Source of the DNA: Melioribacteraceae bacterium
GTDB taxonomy: Bacteria > Bacteroidota > Ignavibacteria > Ignavibacteriales > Melioribacteraceae
Direction: 5' to 3'
Assembly: GCA_011525875.1 (NCBI GenBank)
Contig: WYBN01000009.1
Location: 124,001-188,000, forward strand
Length of the DNA stretch: 64,000 nt
Below are positions 53,405 through 61,454 of this stretch, in pieces; the stretch's first letter is position 1; each line of letters starts with the position of its first letter. A program made the translations under genes and the position numbers. A model generated the notes under the pieces. It did no database searches. It was not told where the DNA came from and saw nothing but the letters and a program-made list of their open reading frames with translations.

Positions 53405-55183
53405 ATGGGCAGTTTACTTCAGCTTAATAAATATCTATTTCGTTATAAAACGAAACTTGTGTTGGGAATTAGTTTTATTCTCGTTTCAAACGCAGCCGGT
53501 GTTTTGATTCCGCTTTTCATAAAAGATGCTATCGACGGACTGAGAACAGTTTTTAGCAATATAACTGTATATGACTCCGCAAAAGTTTACGATATAGTTT
53601 TGAACAATGGTATATTGATTTTTATAGCCGCGGTTGTGAGCGGATTTTTCAGATTTCTAATCCGGCAGACTATTATAGTTGTTTCAAGAGAAATAGAATA
53701 CGACATACGTCAAGATTTTTGGACTCATATTCAAAGGCTTCCGCTGAGATTCTTCCAAAATAATTCCACCGGAAACATCATGGCACATGCAACGAACGAT
53801 ATCGGAGCGGTGCGGATGTATGTGGGCCCTGCGGTAATGTATTCTATTGATACTATTTCTACTTTTATAATCGTAATTGCATTGATGATTACAATCAATA
53901 TTCCTTTAACAATCTATACTTTACTGCCGCTGCCAATACTCTCTTTTTTTGTATATAAACTAAGCAAGAGGATTCATAAAAAATTTACATTAATACAGGA
54001 GAAATTTTCCGAATTGACAACAAAAGCACAAGAAAGCTTTTCGGGAATCCGTGTTATCAAATCATACGTTAAAGAACAGAATGAAGTTGACGCGTTCAAT
54101 AAACTAAGCAACGAATACTTAATTAGAAATATGGATAAGGTTAAGATACAGGCTTTATTTATGCCGCTGCTCTATCTTATTGCCGGCACTTCTGTAATTA
54201 TCGTAATAATTCTTGGCGGCAGCATGGTGATCAACGGAACTCTTAGTTTGGGTGAAATAACAGCTTTTGTGGTTTTTCTCGGGTATCTTATCTGGCCTAC
54301 TATTGCTTTCGGCTGGGTTGCAAATATTATACAGCAGGCTGATGCCAGCATGAAACGTCTTGATAAGATAATGAATGAAAAATATGAAATAGAAGATTCT
54401 GCTAAAACGGATTTTTCCATTACTGATATTAATGGGGAGATTGAATTTGAAAATGTTTCGTTTAAGTATAACGACGGCTCCGACTACGTGTTAAGGAATA
54501 TTAATCTGAAAATTCCATGCGGTTCCACCATTGCAATAATAGGTCACACCGGCGAAGGTAAATCCACCATGGTAAATTTAATAGCGCGGCTTTATGATAT
54601 TAAAGAAGGAACAATAAAAATTGATGGGAATCCAATCAATACTATTCCGCTTAAGATTTTGAGAAAAAGCATCGGACTTGTCCCGCAAGAGACATTTCTT
54701 TTCTCCGAAACCTTAGCAAATAATATACTTTACGGTGTTAATCAAAAAGACAAGGAGCTTGTAAAAAAATACTCGTCTGTGGCTATGCTCGATAAAGATG
54801 TTGATGATTTTCCAAACGGTTACGATACAATGATTGGCGAAAGGGGTATTACTTTATCCGGCGGGCAGAAACAGAGGACGTGCCTTGCGCGGGCTCTTGC
54901 CGTTGAACCGAGGGTGCTTATTCTAGATGATTCGTTTTCGGCGATAGACACAGGAACTGAAGAAGGGATTCTGAAAAACCTATCATCGTATTTTGCAGGC
55001 AGAACAAGTATTTTGATAAGCCACAGAATCTCGACAATAAGGAATGCAGATAAAATAATTGTGCTTGATAAGGGAAGAATAGTTGAAGAAGGCTTGCACG
55101 ATGAATTGGTCGCACTCGGCGGTATTTATGCGGATATTCACTTAAAACAGCTGCTGGAAGAAGAACTCGAAGAAATAAATTAA
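53405..55183 (+). CDS. ABC exporter half-transporter with degenerate Walker B (subunit A)
   Basis: 592 residues: six transmembrane helices (~18-310), then an ATPase domain (~340-590). Walker A 'GHTGEGKST', signature 'LSGGQKQR', Walker B 'VLILDDSFSAID' and the H-loop 'ISHRIS' are present. The usual catalytic glutamate after Walker B is aspartate here, which is the mark of the inactive ATP site in heterodimeric exporters (TM287/288, LmrCD types). The partner follows after 24 bases. The pair probably exports lipids or drugs; the substrate is unknown. Confidence 0.92.
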   Translation: MGSLLQLNKYLFRYKTKLVLGISFILVSNAAGVLIPLFIKDAIDGLRTVFSNITVYDSAKVYDIVLNNGILIFIAAVVSGFFRFLIRQTIIVVSREIEYDIRQDFWTHIQRLPLRFFQNNSTGNIMAHATNDIGAVRMYVGPAVMYSIDTISTFIIVIALMITINIPLTIYTLLPLPILSFFVYKLSKRIHKKFTLIQEKFSELTTKAQESFSGIRVIKSYVKEQNEVDAFNKLSNEYLIRNMDKVKIQALFMPLLYLIAGTSVIIVIILGGSMVINGTLSLGEITAFVVFLGYLIWPTIAFGWVANIIQQADASMKRLDKIMNEKYEIEDSAKTDFSITDINGEIEFENVSFKYNDGSDYVLRNINLKIPCGSTIAIIGHTGEGKSTMVNLIARLYDIKEGTIKIDGNPINTIPLKILRKSIGLVPQETFLFSETLANNILYGVNQKDKELVKKYSSVAMLDKDVDDFPNGYDTMIGERGITLSGGQKQRTCLARALAVEPRVLILDDSFSAIDTGTEEGILKNLSSYFAGRTSILISHRISTIRNADKIIVLDKGRIVEEGLHDELVALGGIYADIHLKQLLEEELEEIN

Positions 55184-55207
55184 GTTAAAAAATTATTAAT
55201 AGTAATA

Positions 55208-56995
55208 ATGACTGAAAACAGAGAAGACGAGATATTAGGTAAAGCATACGATTCCAACTTGATGAAACGGCTTTTGAGTTATGTCAAACCCTATGCACGC
55301 TATGTCGTTTTTGCAATTCTGCTAAATATTGTCGTAGCAGCGTTAGGACCGGTAAGACCATATCTTACTAAGATAGCTATTGACGACTATATAGTGGAAA
55401 GTAATTTCAATGGTTTGCTGCTCATAGGTTTATTATTGGTTGCTTCTTTAATATTTCAAGCAGTTATTCAGTATTTTCTAACTTATTATACCCAGCTCAT
55501 GGGTCAAAAAATTATTTACGACCTACGCACAAAATTATTCAATCACATTCAGAAGTTAGCGCTGCGTTTTTTTGACAGAACACCGATTGGCAGAACGGTT
55601 ACAAGAGTTACGAATGATATCGAATCACTCAATGAATTGTTCTCATCGGGAATTGTTATGGTTTTCAGCGATATATTCATAATACTGTGGATATTGGTTT
55701 TTATGTTTTTTATGTCATGGGAACTGTCTTTGGTAGCCTTGTCCGTTCTACCCGTATTGGTTTATGCAACTTTTTTGTTCCGCCGCAAAGTACGCGATGC
55801 CTACAGAGATGTAAGGAAACACCTCGCAAGATTAAACTCATACATGCAGGAGCATATCGGCGGAATGAATGTGGTTCAAATATTCACAAAAGAAAATGAA
55901 GAGCTGCAAAAATTTTCGAAAATAAATACCGATCATAAACAGGCAAACATCAACTCTATTTTTTATTATGCAGTTTTCTACCCATTTGTTGAAATTCTTT
56001 CATCAGCCGCAGTGGCGCTAATAATATGGTACGGCGGCGGAAACGTGATTCAGGGAACGCTTACAATAGGGGTTCTCTTTGCGTTTATTCAATATACCGA
56101 AATGTTTTTTAGACCCGTGCGAGATCTTTCGGAAAAATATAATATTATGCAGACCGCAATGGCTTCTTCGGAAAGAATTTTCAAACTTTTTGACGATAAC
56201 ACGATGATACAGAACCCTGAGCATCCCGAGCGTTTGAATAAAGTTAAAGGAAAAATCGAGTTTCAAAACGTTTGGTTTGCTTATAACCCCGAGGAATATG
56301 TTCTGAAGGATGTTTCATTCAAAATAAACCCGGGTGAAACAGTTGCAATAGTGGGGCACACAGGAGCTGGTAAAACAAGCATAATTAATATTCTAACTCG
56401 TTTTTACGATATTCAGAAAGGTTCGATTCTCTTCGACGGATTAAACATTGCCGCCTTGGATAAAAGGGAATTGCGGAAGCATATTTCTATAGTTCTGCAG
56501 GACGTTTATCTTTTTGCTGGAACTATTAAAACCAATATTAGCCTCAACTCCCCGGATATTTCCGAAGAACGCATCGTTGAAGCCGCACGAACTGTCGGGG
56601 CTTATGATTTCATTTCAAAACTTTCAGACGGGTTCGACTCGGAAGTAAAAGAAAAAGGGGCGACATTAAGTGTGGGGCAAAAACAATTAATCTCATTTGC
56701 AAGAGCGCTCGCTTATGATCCTAAAATTCTAATTCTTGATGAAGCGACTTCAAGCGTAGATACGGAAACGGAAAAACTGATACAGCAGGCAATATTAAAA
56801 CTACTAAAGGGGAGGACTTCTATTGTAATTGCGCACAGACTTTCGACAATTCAAAATTCCGACAAGATTATTGTGATGCATAAAGGCGAGATAAAGGAAA
56901 TGGGAACTCACAGGGAACTGCTCGCAAAACGTGATATCTATTTCAAGTTATATCAACTTCAGTATAAAGATCAGGAAATTACAAAAACAGCTTGA
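55208..56995 (+). CDS. ABC exporter half-transporter, catalytic partner (subunit B)
   Basis: 595 residues: six-helix membrane domain (~25-325) and ATPase domain (~350-585). Walker A 'GHTGAGKTS' and Walker B 'ILILDEATSSVD' with a normal glutamate and H-loop 'IAHRLS' are present. The signature is LSVGQ instead of LSGGQ. This signature would pair with the aspartate-bearing Walker B of the other subunit in the degenerate ATP site, whereas the intact site would use the partner's LSGGQ. This complementarity supports a heterodimer. Confidence 0.92.
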   Translation: MTENREDEILGKAYDSNLMKRLLSYVKPYARYVVFAILLNIVVAALGPVRPYLTKIAIDDYIVESNFNGLLLIGLLLVASLIFQAVIQYFLTYYTQLMGQKIIYDLRTKLFNHIQKLALRFFDRTPIGRTVTRVTNDIESLNELFSSGIVMVFSDIFIILWILVFMFFMSWELSLVALSVLPVLVYATFLFRRKVRDAYRDVRKHLARLNSYMQEHIGGMNVVQIFTKENEELQKFSKINTDHKQANINSIFYYAVFYPFVEILSSAAVALIIWYGGGNVIQGTLTIGVLFAFIQYTEMFFRPVRDLSEKYNIMQTAMASSERIFKLFDDNTMIQNPEHPERLNKVKGKIEFQNVWFAYNPEEYVLKDVSFKINPGETVAIVGHTGAGKTSIINILTRFYDIQKGSILFDGLNIAALDKRELRKHISIVLQDVYLFAGTIKTNISLNSPDISEERIVEAARTVGAYDFISKLSDGFDSEVKEKGATLSVGQKQLISFARALAYDPKILILDEATSSVDTETEKLIQQAILKLLKGRTSIVIAHRLSTIQNSDKIIVMHKGEIKEMGTHRELLAKRDIYFKLYQLQYKDQEITKTA

Positions 56996-57011
56996 TGAGC
57001 TGTGCAAAGAA

Positions 57012-57278
57012 TTATTTTATAATTCTCTGCAACTCTTCGTTTAAGCTTGCTGCAAGTTCATTTTGTGTTAAGTCAACCAATTCAATCTTAGCAGATTTAA
57101 CAAGAATTTCCGGGGCATCGCCTTCGCCCATTACGTATTTGTAAATATTGTAAGCCATCCTGTAGCGATCGCCTGCGACAGGTATGTTGCTTTCAAATTT
57201 TTCTAAAATCGAATATACCTGCTTTTCGATTGATTCGGGATTTGCAGGTTTTACTTTTGGCGGAGGTAAAGTACTCAT
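57012..57278 (-). CDS. Small conserved-looking protein of unknown function
   Basis: 88 residues from the ATG at 57278 (frame open 14 residues upstream). The N-terminus is proline/lysine-rich ('STLPPPKVKPANPESIE'), followed by three to four amphipathic helices ('QVYSILEKFESN', 'RYRMAYNIYKYVMGEGD', 'LTQNELAASLNEELQRIIK'). No signal peptide or known domain is seen. It converges with the ABC pair, with 16 bases between the stops. The composition and start context suggest a genuine gene, but without a recognised family. Confidence 0.5.
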   Translation of the reverse strand: MSTLPPPKVKPANPESIEKQVYSILEKFESNIPVAGDRYRMAYNIYKYVMGEGDAPEILVKSAKIELVDLTQNELAASLNEELQRIIK

Positions 57279-57347
57279 TATAATTCTCAATTTATTTAAA
57301 TCACTGTATAAAATTAGCAAAGCCGCACATTTAACTCAATAGTTTAA

Positions 57348-57378
57348 TTGAATCGGTGGCAATTAATAACTAAATTTG
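57348..57378 (+). promoter_or_regulatory. Bacteroidota-type promoter for the glycosyltransferase/waaA pair
   Basis: TTG (57348-57350), exact 20-bp spacer, TAAATTTG (57371-57378), a full -7 match. Predicted start ~57385, shortly before the ATG at 57407. Confidence 0.6.
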
Positions 57379-57406
57379 ATTCCATTTTATTGAGTAAAAC
57401 CCTTTA

Positions 57407-58417
57407 ATGCTTGTTTTGGACAAAAAAATATTAGTTATCCGTTTAAGTTCACTTGGTGATGTTTTGCTGACAACGCCGATTCTTCGTTCGATTAAAAAGA
57501 AATTTCCGGGGCTACAAATTGATTTTGTTGTTAAACCCGCTTTCAAGCAAGCATTAAGCCTGAATCAAAACATAACCAATATTTATGAATACACCCCCGA
57601 TACGTACAAATACTTGGTAAAGATATTAAAAGAAAACAATTATAACTTCGCTTTGGATTTACAAAATAATATCCGTTCGCGACAGGTATTAAGCAAATTA
57701 AGAATAAACCGGAGGTCGCTGAAGAAACCTGTTGTCAAAAAATTACTTCTGGTGAAATTCAAGATTAATCTGTTCAAAAAAATAATAACAATTCCTCAGA
57801 GATATGCCGCCGCATTTGATGAAAATATTTTGGATGGGAAAGGTCTTGATCTTTTTATACCGCGAAGCATTAAACCGTCGGTGGAATTTAGTAAAAACAA
57901 TATTGGATTTGCACCTGGGGCTAAGCATTTCACTAAAAGATGGCCTAAGGAATATTTTATCGAACTCGGCAAAAAATTAGCTGGAACCGGCTATAGAATT
58001 ATTTTATTCGGTGGCAGCGCCGACAAACATCTATGTAATGAAATAACCAAAGAAATTGCAGGCTCAATGAATTTATGCAGCGACGATGATCTCTTTTTTA
58101 CCTCCATTAATATGAAAGCATGCGGCTGCATTATTACAAATGATTCAGGTCTAATGCATACCGCTGTGGCGCTTAATGTGCCTGTATTTGCAATATTCGG
58201 CTCTACCGTTAAAGAGTTCGGTTTCGCTCCTTTTGGAAGCGTAAACGTTGTAGTTGAAAATCAGGGACTCGAATGCAGGCCTTGCAGCCATATCGGCAGG
58301 AAATCATGTCCACAAAAACATTTTAATTGTATGAAAAAATTAACTCCTGATTTTATATTTGATGAACTAATTAAATTCATTTTGGAAAATGAAAGGCATC
58401 TGGCGCTTAATATATAG
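57407..58417 (+). CDS. Glycosyltransferase family 9 (lipopolysaccharide heptosyltransferase-like)
   Basis: 336 residues. The N-terminal 'ILVIRLSSLGDVLLTTPILRSIKKKFPG' is the GT9 signature. The C-terminal half has the nucleotide-sugar region 'IGFAPGAKHFTKRWPKEYFIEL' and 'IITNDSGLMHTAVALNVPVFAIFGST', followed by a cysteine-rich 'LECRPCSHIGRKSC' often seen in this family. It adds heptose or another sugar to the lipid A-Kdo core. The next gene (waaA) begins 28 bases before its stop, so the two are coupled. Confidence 0.93.
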   Translation: MLVLDKKILVIRLSSLGDVLLTTPILRSIKKKFPGLQIDFVVKPAFKQALSLNQNITNIYEYTPDTYKYLVKILKENNYNFALDLQNNIRSRQVLSKLRINRRSLKKPVVKKLLLVKFKINLFKKIITIPQRYAAAFDENILDGKGLDLFIPRSIKPSVEFSKNNIGFAPGAKHFTKRWPKEYFIELGKKLAGTGYRIILFGGSADKHLCNEITKEIAGSMNLCSDDDLFFTSINMKACGCIITNDSGLMHTAVALNVPVFAIFGSTVKEFGFAPFGSVNVVVENQGLECRPCSHIGRKSCPQKHFNCMKKLTPDFIFDELIKFILENERHLALNI

Positions 58418-59666
58418 TTTTATTGTATTTCCGCTTTTATTCGTTTTTATGAAAACGGCTTCGTTATTCAATGCTAAGATAAGACGCGGAATAAGAAAAC
58501 GGAAAAAGCTGTTTGAAAATCTTATAATTAATACTACCGGTCTCGATAGAAAGAAAAAATTAATTTGGTTTCATTCAGCCTCGCTCGGAGAATTCGAGCA
58601 GGCAAAACCTATAATCGAAAAGTTGTACAAGGAGAGAAAAGTGAATATCCTTGTAACATTTTTCTCGCCATCAGGTTATGAAAATTCACTAAACTATCCA
58701 TACGCCGATCTAATTTCCTATCTTCCTCTCGATACAACTTTTAACATTAGAAGGTTTGTACTAATTGCAAAACCTGCACTTGTTATTTTAATGCGCTACG
58801 ATATATGGCCTAATCTTATCTGGCATTTGAGCGGCAGAAAAATTCCTTGTTTAATTGTTGACGCAACTATGAGGGAAAATTCGAAACGCAGACTGCCGGT
58901 AGCGCTCGGATTTCATAAGGCGGTTTATAAATACTTTACAAAAATACTAACCGTTTCGCATGACGATTTGGAAAACTTCAAGCGCTTTGACGTTAACGAG
59001 CAGAAACTCAAAGTTGTTGGGGATACCAGATTTGACCGGGTATATCAGAAGAGTTTGCTCGCAAGGGAGAAGAAATTGTTTTCAGACGGTTTCTTTTACG
59101 GGAAAAAAGTATTCGTATTCGGAAGCTCATGGGAATCCGACGAAGATGTGATTTTGCCGGCGTCGATTAAAATGCTTAAGTATGATAAGGATTTTTTGAT
59201 CATAATTGCTCCACACGAACCTACAGTAGTTCATATTGAAAAAATTGAGAATTATTTTCGAAACTATGCAAAGACAATCAGATTTTCTTATTTGAATAAT
59301 TACAAGGACGAGAGGGTCATTATAATCGATTCGATAGGTGTACTTCTTACTTTGTATTATTATGCGGATGCTGCTTATGTCGGCGGCAGTTTTAAACAAG
59401 GTATTCACAATGTGCTTGAACCTGCGGTTTACGGAATACCCGTTCTCTTCGGACCCAAAATTGAAAACAGCCGCGAAGCAAAATTTCTTTCCAACAACAA
59501 CGGCGGAATAATTATAAAGAACAAGAAAAGCGCTTTCAGGGTTATTCGCTCTTTATTTATTAATGATAATCTGAGAAAAGAACTCGGCAAAAAATCTAAA
59601 CAGTTTGTCCTGAACAATATTGGAGCGACAGAAAAAATAATTAAGGAGATCGCTAATTATTTATAA
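58389..59666 (+). CDS. waaA: 3-deoxy-D-manno-octulosonic acid transferase
   Basis: 425 residues with an N-terminal membrane-associated helix and GT-B fold. It attaches Kdo to lipid A at the inner membrane. Motifs: 'LIWFHSASLGEFEQAKPII' with the catalytic glutamate, 'LVILMRYDIWPNLIWHL', 'GDTRFDRVYQ', 'FVFGSSWESDEDVILPA', 'IIAPHEP', and 'AYVGGSFKQGIHNVLEPAVYGIPVLFGPK'. It overlaps the GT9 gene by 29 bases. Together they point to an LPS-bearing outer membrane. Confidence 0.94.
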   Translation: MKGIWRLIYSFIVFPLLFVFMKTASLFNAKIRRGIRKRKKLFENLIINTTGLDRKKKLIWFHSASLGEFEQAKPIIEKLYKERKVNILVTFFSPSGYENSLNYPYADLISYLPLDTTFNIRRFVLIAKPALVILMRYDIWPNLIWHLSGRKIPCLIVDATMRENSKRRLPVALGFHKAVYKYFTKILTVSHDDLENFKRFDVNEQKLKVVGDTRFDRVYQKSLLAREKKLFSDGFFYGKKVFVFGSSWESDEDVILPASIKMLKYDKDFLIIIAPHEPTVVHIEKIENYFRNYAKTIRFSYLNNYKDERVIIIDSIGVLLTLYYYADAAYVGGSFKQGIHNVLEPAVYGIPVLFGPKIENSREAKFLSNNNGGIIIKNKKSAFRVIRSLFINDNLRKELGKKSKQFVLNNIGATEKIIKEIANYL

Positions 59667-59680
59667 CTGACGCAAAAAAG

Positions 59681-59688
59681 TATTTTTG
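59681..59688 (+). promoter_or_regulatory. Candidate -7 element of the pckA promoter
   Basis: TATTTTTG is a full match to the TAnnTTTG element, with the ATG at 59724 and a start predicted near 59695. The -33 position has no clear TTG, so the call is weak. Confidence 0.35.
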
Positions 59689-59723
59689 CTATTAAGTGTT
59701 TAATTAAAGTTAAAGGGAGAAAA

Positions 59724-61325
59724 ATGAGAACTAAAGAAGAAGTGTATAGACAGCTTAGCGAGCAAGGCATAAGAAATATCAACAATATTTTCTACAATTT
59801 GACTACGCCCGCTCTCTACGAACAAGCTATAAGGCGAAGAGAAGCCTCAATTGCTAAATCCGGTCCGCTTGTTGTCCGTACCGGACAGCATACCGGACGA
59901 AGCCCTAATGACAAGTTCATCGTTGAAGAACCTTCGAGCCAAGACCATATTTGGTGGGGTAAAGTGAATAAGCCAATAAACGATAAAGCATTTTATAGGA
60001 TTTACGGAAAGATGCTCGCTTATATTCAAAACAAGGATTTATACATTCAGGACTGCTATGCCGGAGCGGATATCAATTACAGGCTGCCGATAAGGGTTAT
60101 TACCGAAACGGCATGGCATAATTTATTTGCACGGAATCTTTTCGTAAAAGTTGAATCATCCGAAGAACTGAGAGACCACAAACCCGAATTTACAATTTTG
60201 TACATGCCCTCGCTTCAGGCTTATCCGGAAGCCGATGAAACAAATTCACCTGTGTTCGTAATTGTAAACTTCGGCAGAAAGCTTGTATTGATTGGCGGAA
60301 CAAGTTATGCCGGCGAAATAAAAAAATCCGTTTTTACGATTATGAATTATCTTCTTCCTTTAAGAAATGTAATGTCGATGCATTGTTCTGCTAATATCGG
60401 AGCGAACGGAGACACTGCCGTACTGTTCGGATTGTCGGGAACAGGCAAAACCACTTTATCAGCCGACCCCTCGCGAAGGTTGATCGGAGACGACGAACAC
60501 GGATGGAGCGACGATGGAATCTTTAATTATGAAGGCGGCTGCTATGCAAAAGTGATTAAACTATCGGCGGAAGCCGAACCGGATATTTACGAATGTACAA
60601 GAAAATTCGGCACTGTGCTCGAAAATGTTGCCATGAACACCGATACGCGAATCCTTGACCTGAATGACGACTCTTTAACTGAAAACACAAGGGCAGCTTA
60701 TCCACTGACACATATAAAAAATATTGAACCGAGCGGTATCGGAGGGCATCCTAAAAACATAATAATGCTGACTGCAGATGCATTCGGTGTACTTCCTCCT
60801 ATTGCAAAACTTTCTACCGAACAGGCTATGTATCATTTTATTTCCGGCTATACTGCAAAAGTAGCAGGAACAGAAAAAGGCGTTACTGAACCTAAAGCAA
60901 CATTCAGCACTTGTTTCGGCGCACCGTTTATGGCATTGAAACCTTCAGTTTATGCGGGGTTGCTTGGCGAAAAAATTGCAAAGCATAAATCAAAATGCTG
61001 GTTGATAAATACCGGCTGGTCTGGCGGTCCCTATGGCGTCGGCTCACGAATAAAAATTTCTTACACGCGCGCCATGTTAAGCGCCGCTCTTCAAGGCAAG
61101 CTTAATAACGTCGAAACATTCACCGATCCGATATTTGGTCTTCAAGTCCCTGTAATAATTGACGGCGTGCCGCAGGATGTAATGAACCCGAGAAATACTT
61201 GGCAGAATAAAGACAGCTATGATGAAGCCGCAAAAAAATTAGCAAAAATGTTTCATGAAAATTTTAAAGATTATGAAAAAGATGTGCCTGATGTAATAAA
61301 AAATGCGGGACCTGTTTTCAAATAA
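59724..61325 (+). CDS. pckA: Phosphoenolpyruvate carboxykinase (ATP)
   Basis: 533 residues, the normal size of the ATP-dependent enzyme. It interconverts oxaloacetate + ATP and phosphoenolpyruvate + CO2. Substrate-binding 'VVRTGQHTGRSPNDKFIV', kinase-1a 'FGLSGTGKTTLSAD', metal-binding 'LIGDDEHGWSDDG' and the adenine-binding 'NTGWSGGPYGVGSRIKIS' are all present. In fermenting or anaerobic bacteria it may run in the carboxylating direction. Transcribed alone; the ribosome site is AAGGGAG. Confidence 0.97.
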   Translation: MRTKEEVYRQLSEQGIRNINNIFYNLTTPALYEQAIRRREASIAKSGPLVVRTGQHTGRSPNDKFIVEEPSSQDHIWWGKVNKPINDKAFYRIYGKMLAYIQNKDLYIQDCYAGADINYRLPIRVITETAWHNLFARNLFVKVESSEELRDHKPEFTILYMPSLQAYPEADETNSPVFVIVNFGRKLVLIGGTSYAGEIKKSVFTIMNYLLPLRNVMSMHCSANIGANGDTAVLFGLSGTGKTTLSADPSRRLIGDDEHGWSDDGIFNYEGGCYAKVIKLSAEAEPDIYECTRKFGTVLENVAMNTDTRILDLNDDSLTENTRAAYPLTHIKNIEPSGIGGHPKNIIMLTADAFGVLPPIAKLSTEQAMYHFISGYTAKVAGTEKGVTEPKATFSTCFGAPFMALKPSVYAGLLGEKIAKHKSKCWLINTGWSGGPYGVGSRIKISYTRAMLSAALQGKLNNVETFTDPIFGLQVPVIIDGVPQDVMNPRNTWQNKDSYDEAAKKLAKMFHENFKDYEKDVPDVIKNAGPVFK

Positions 61326-61454
61326 AAATAATTTATTGCATGTTAATAGAAAGGGAATAATAAGGAGGCGGGAGCATCTTTAAGCTGAAACTCTGTTTAA
61401 TTTCATTGATTTATTGCCTATATTTTGCCCGTTCCGATAATTACTACTTTTTAG

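Noticed and set aside
59672-59689. GCAAAAA/TTTTTGC hairpin as a terminator after waaA
   Set aside because: The stem is almost all A-T and its right arm coincides with a perfect -7 promoter element for pckA.
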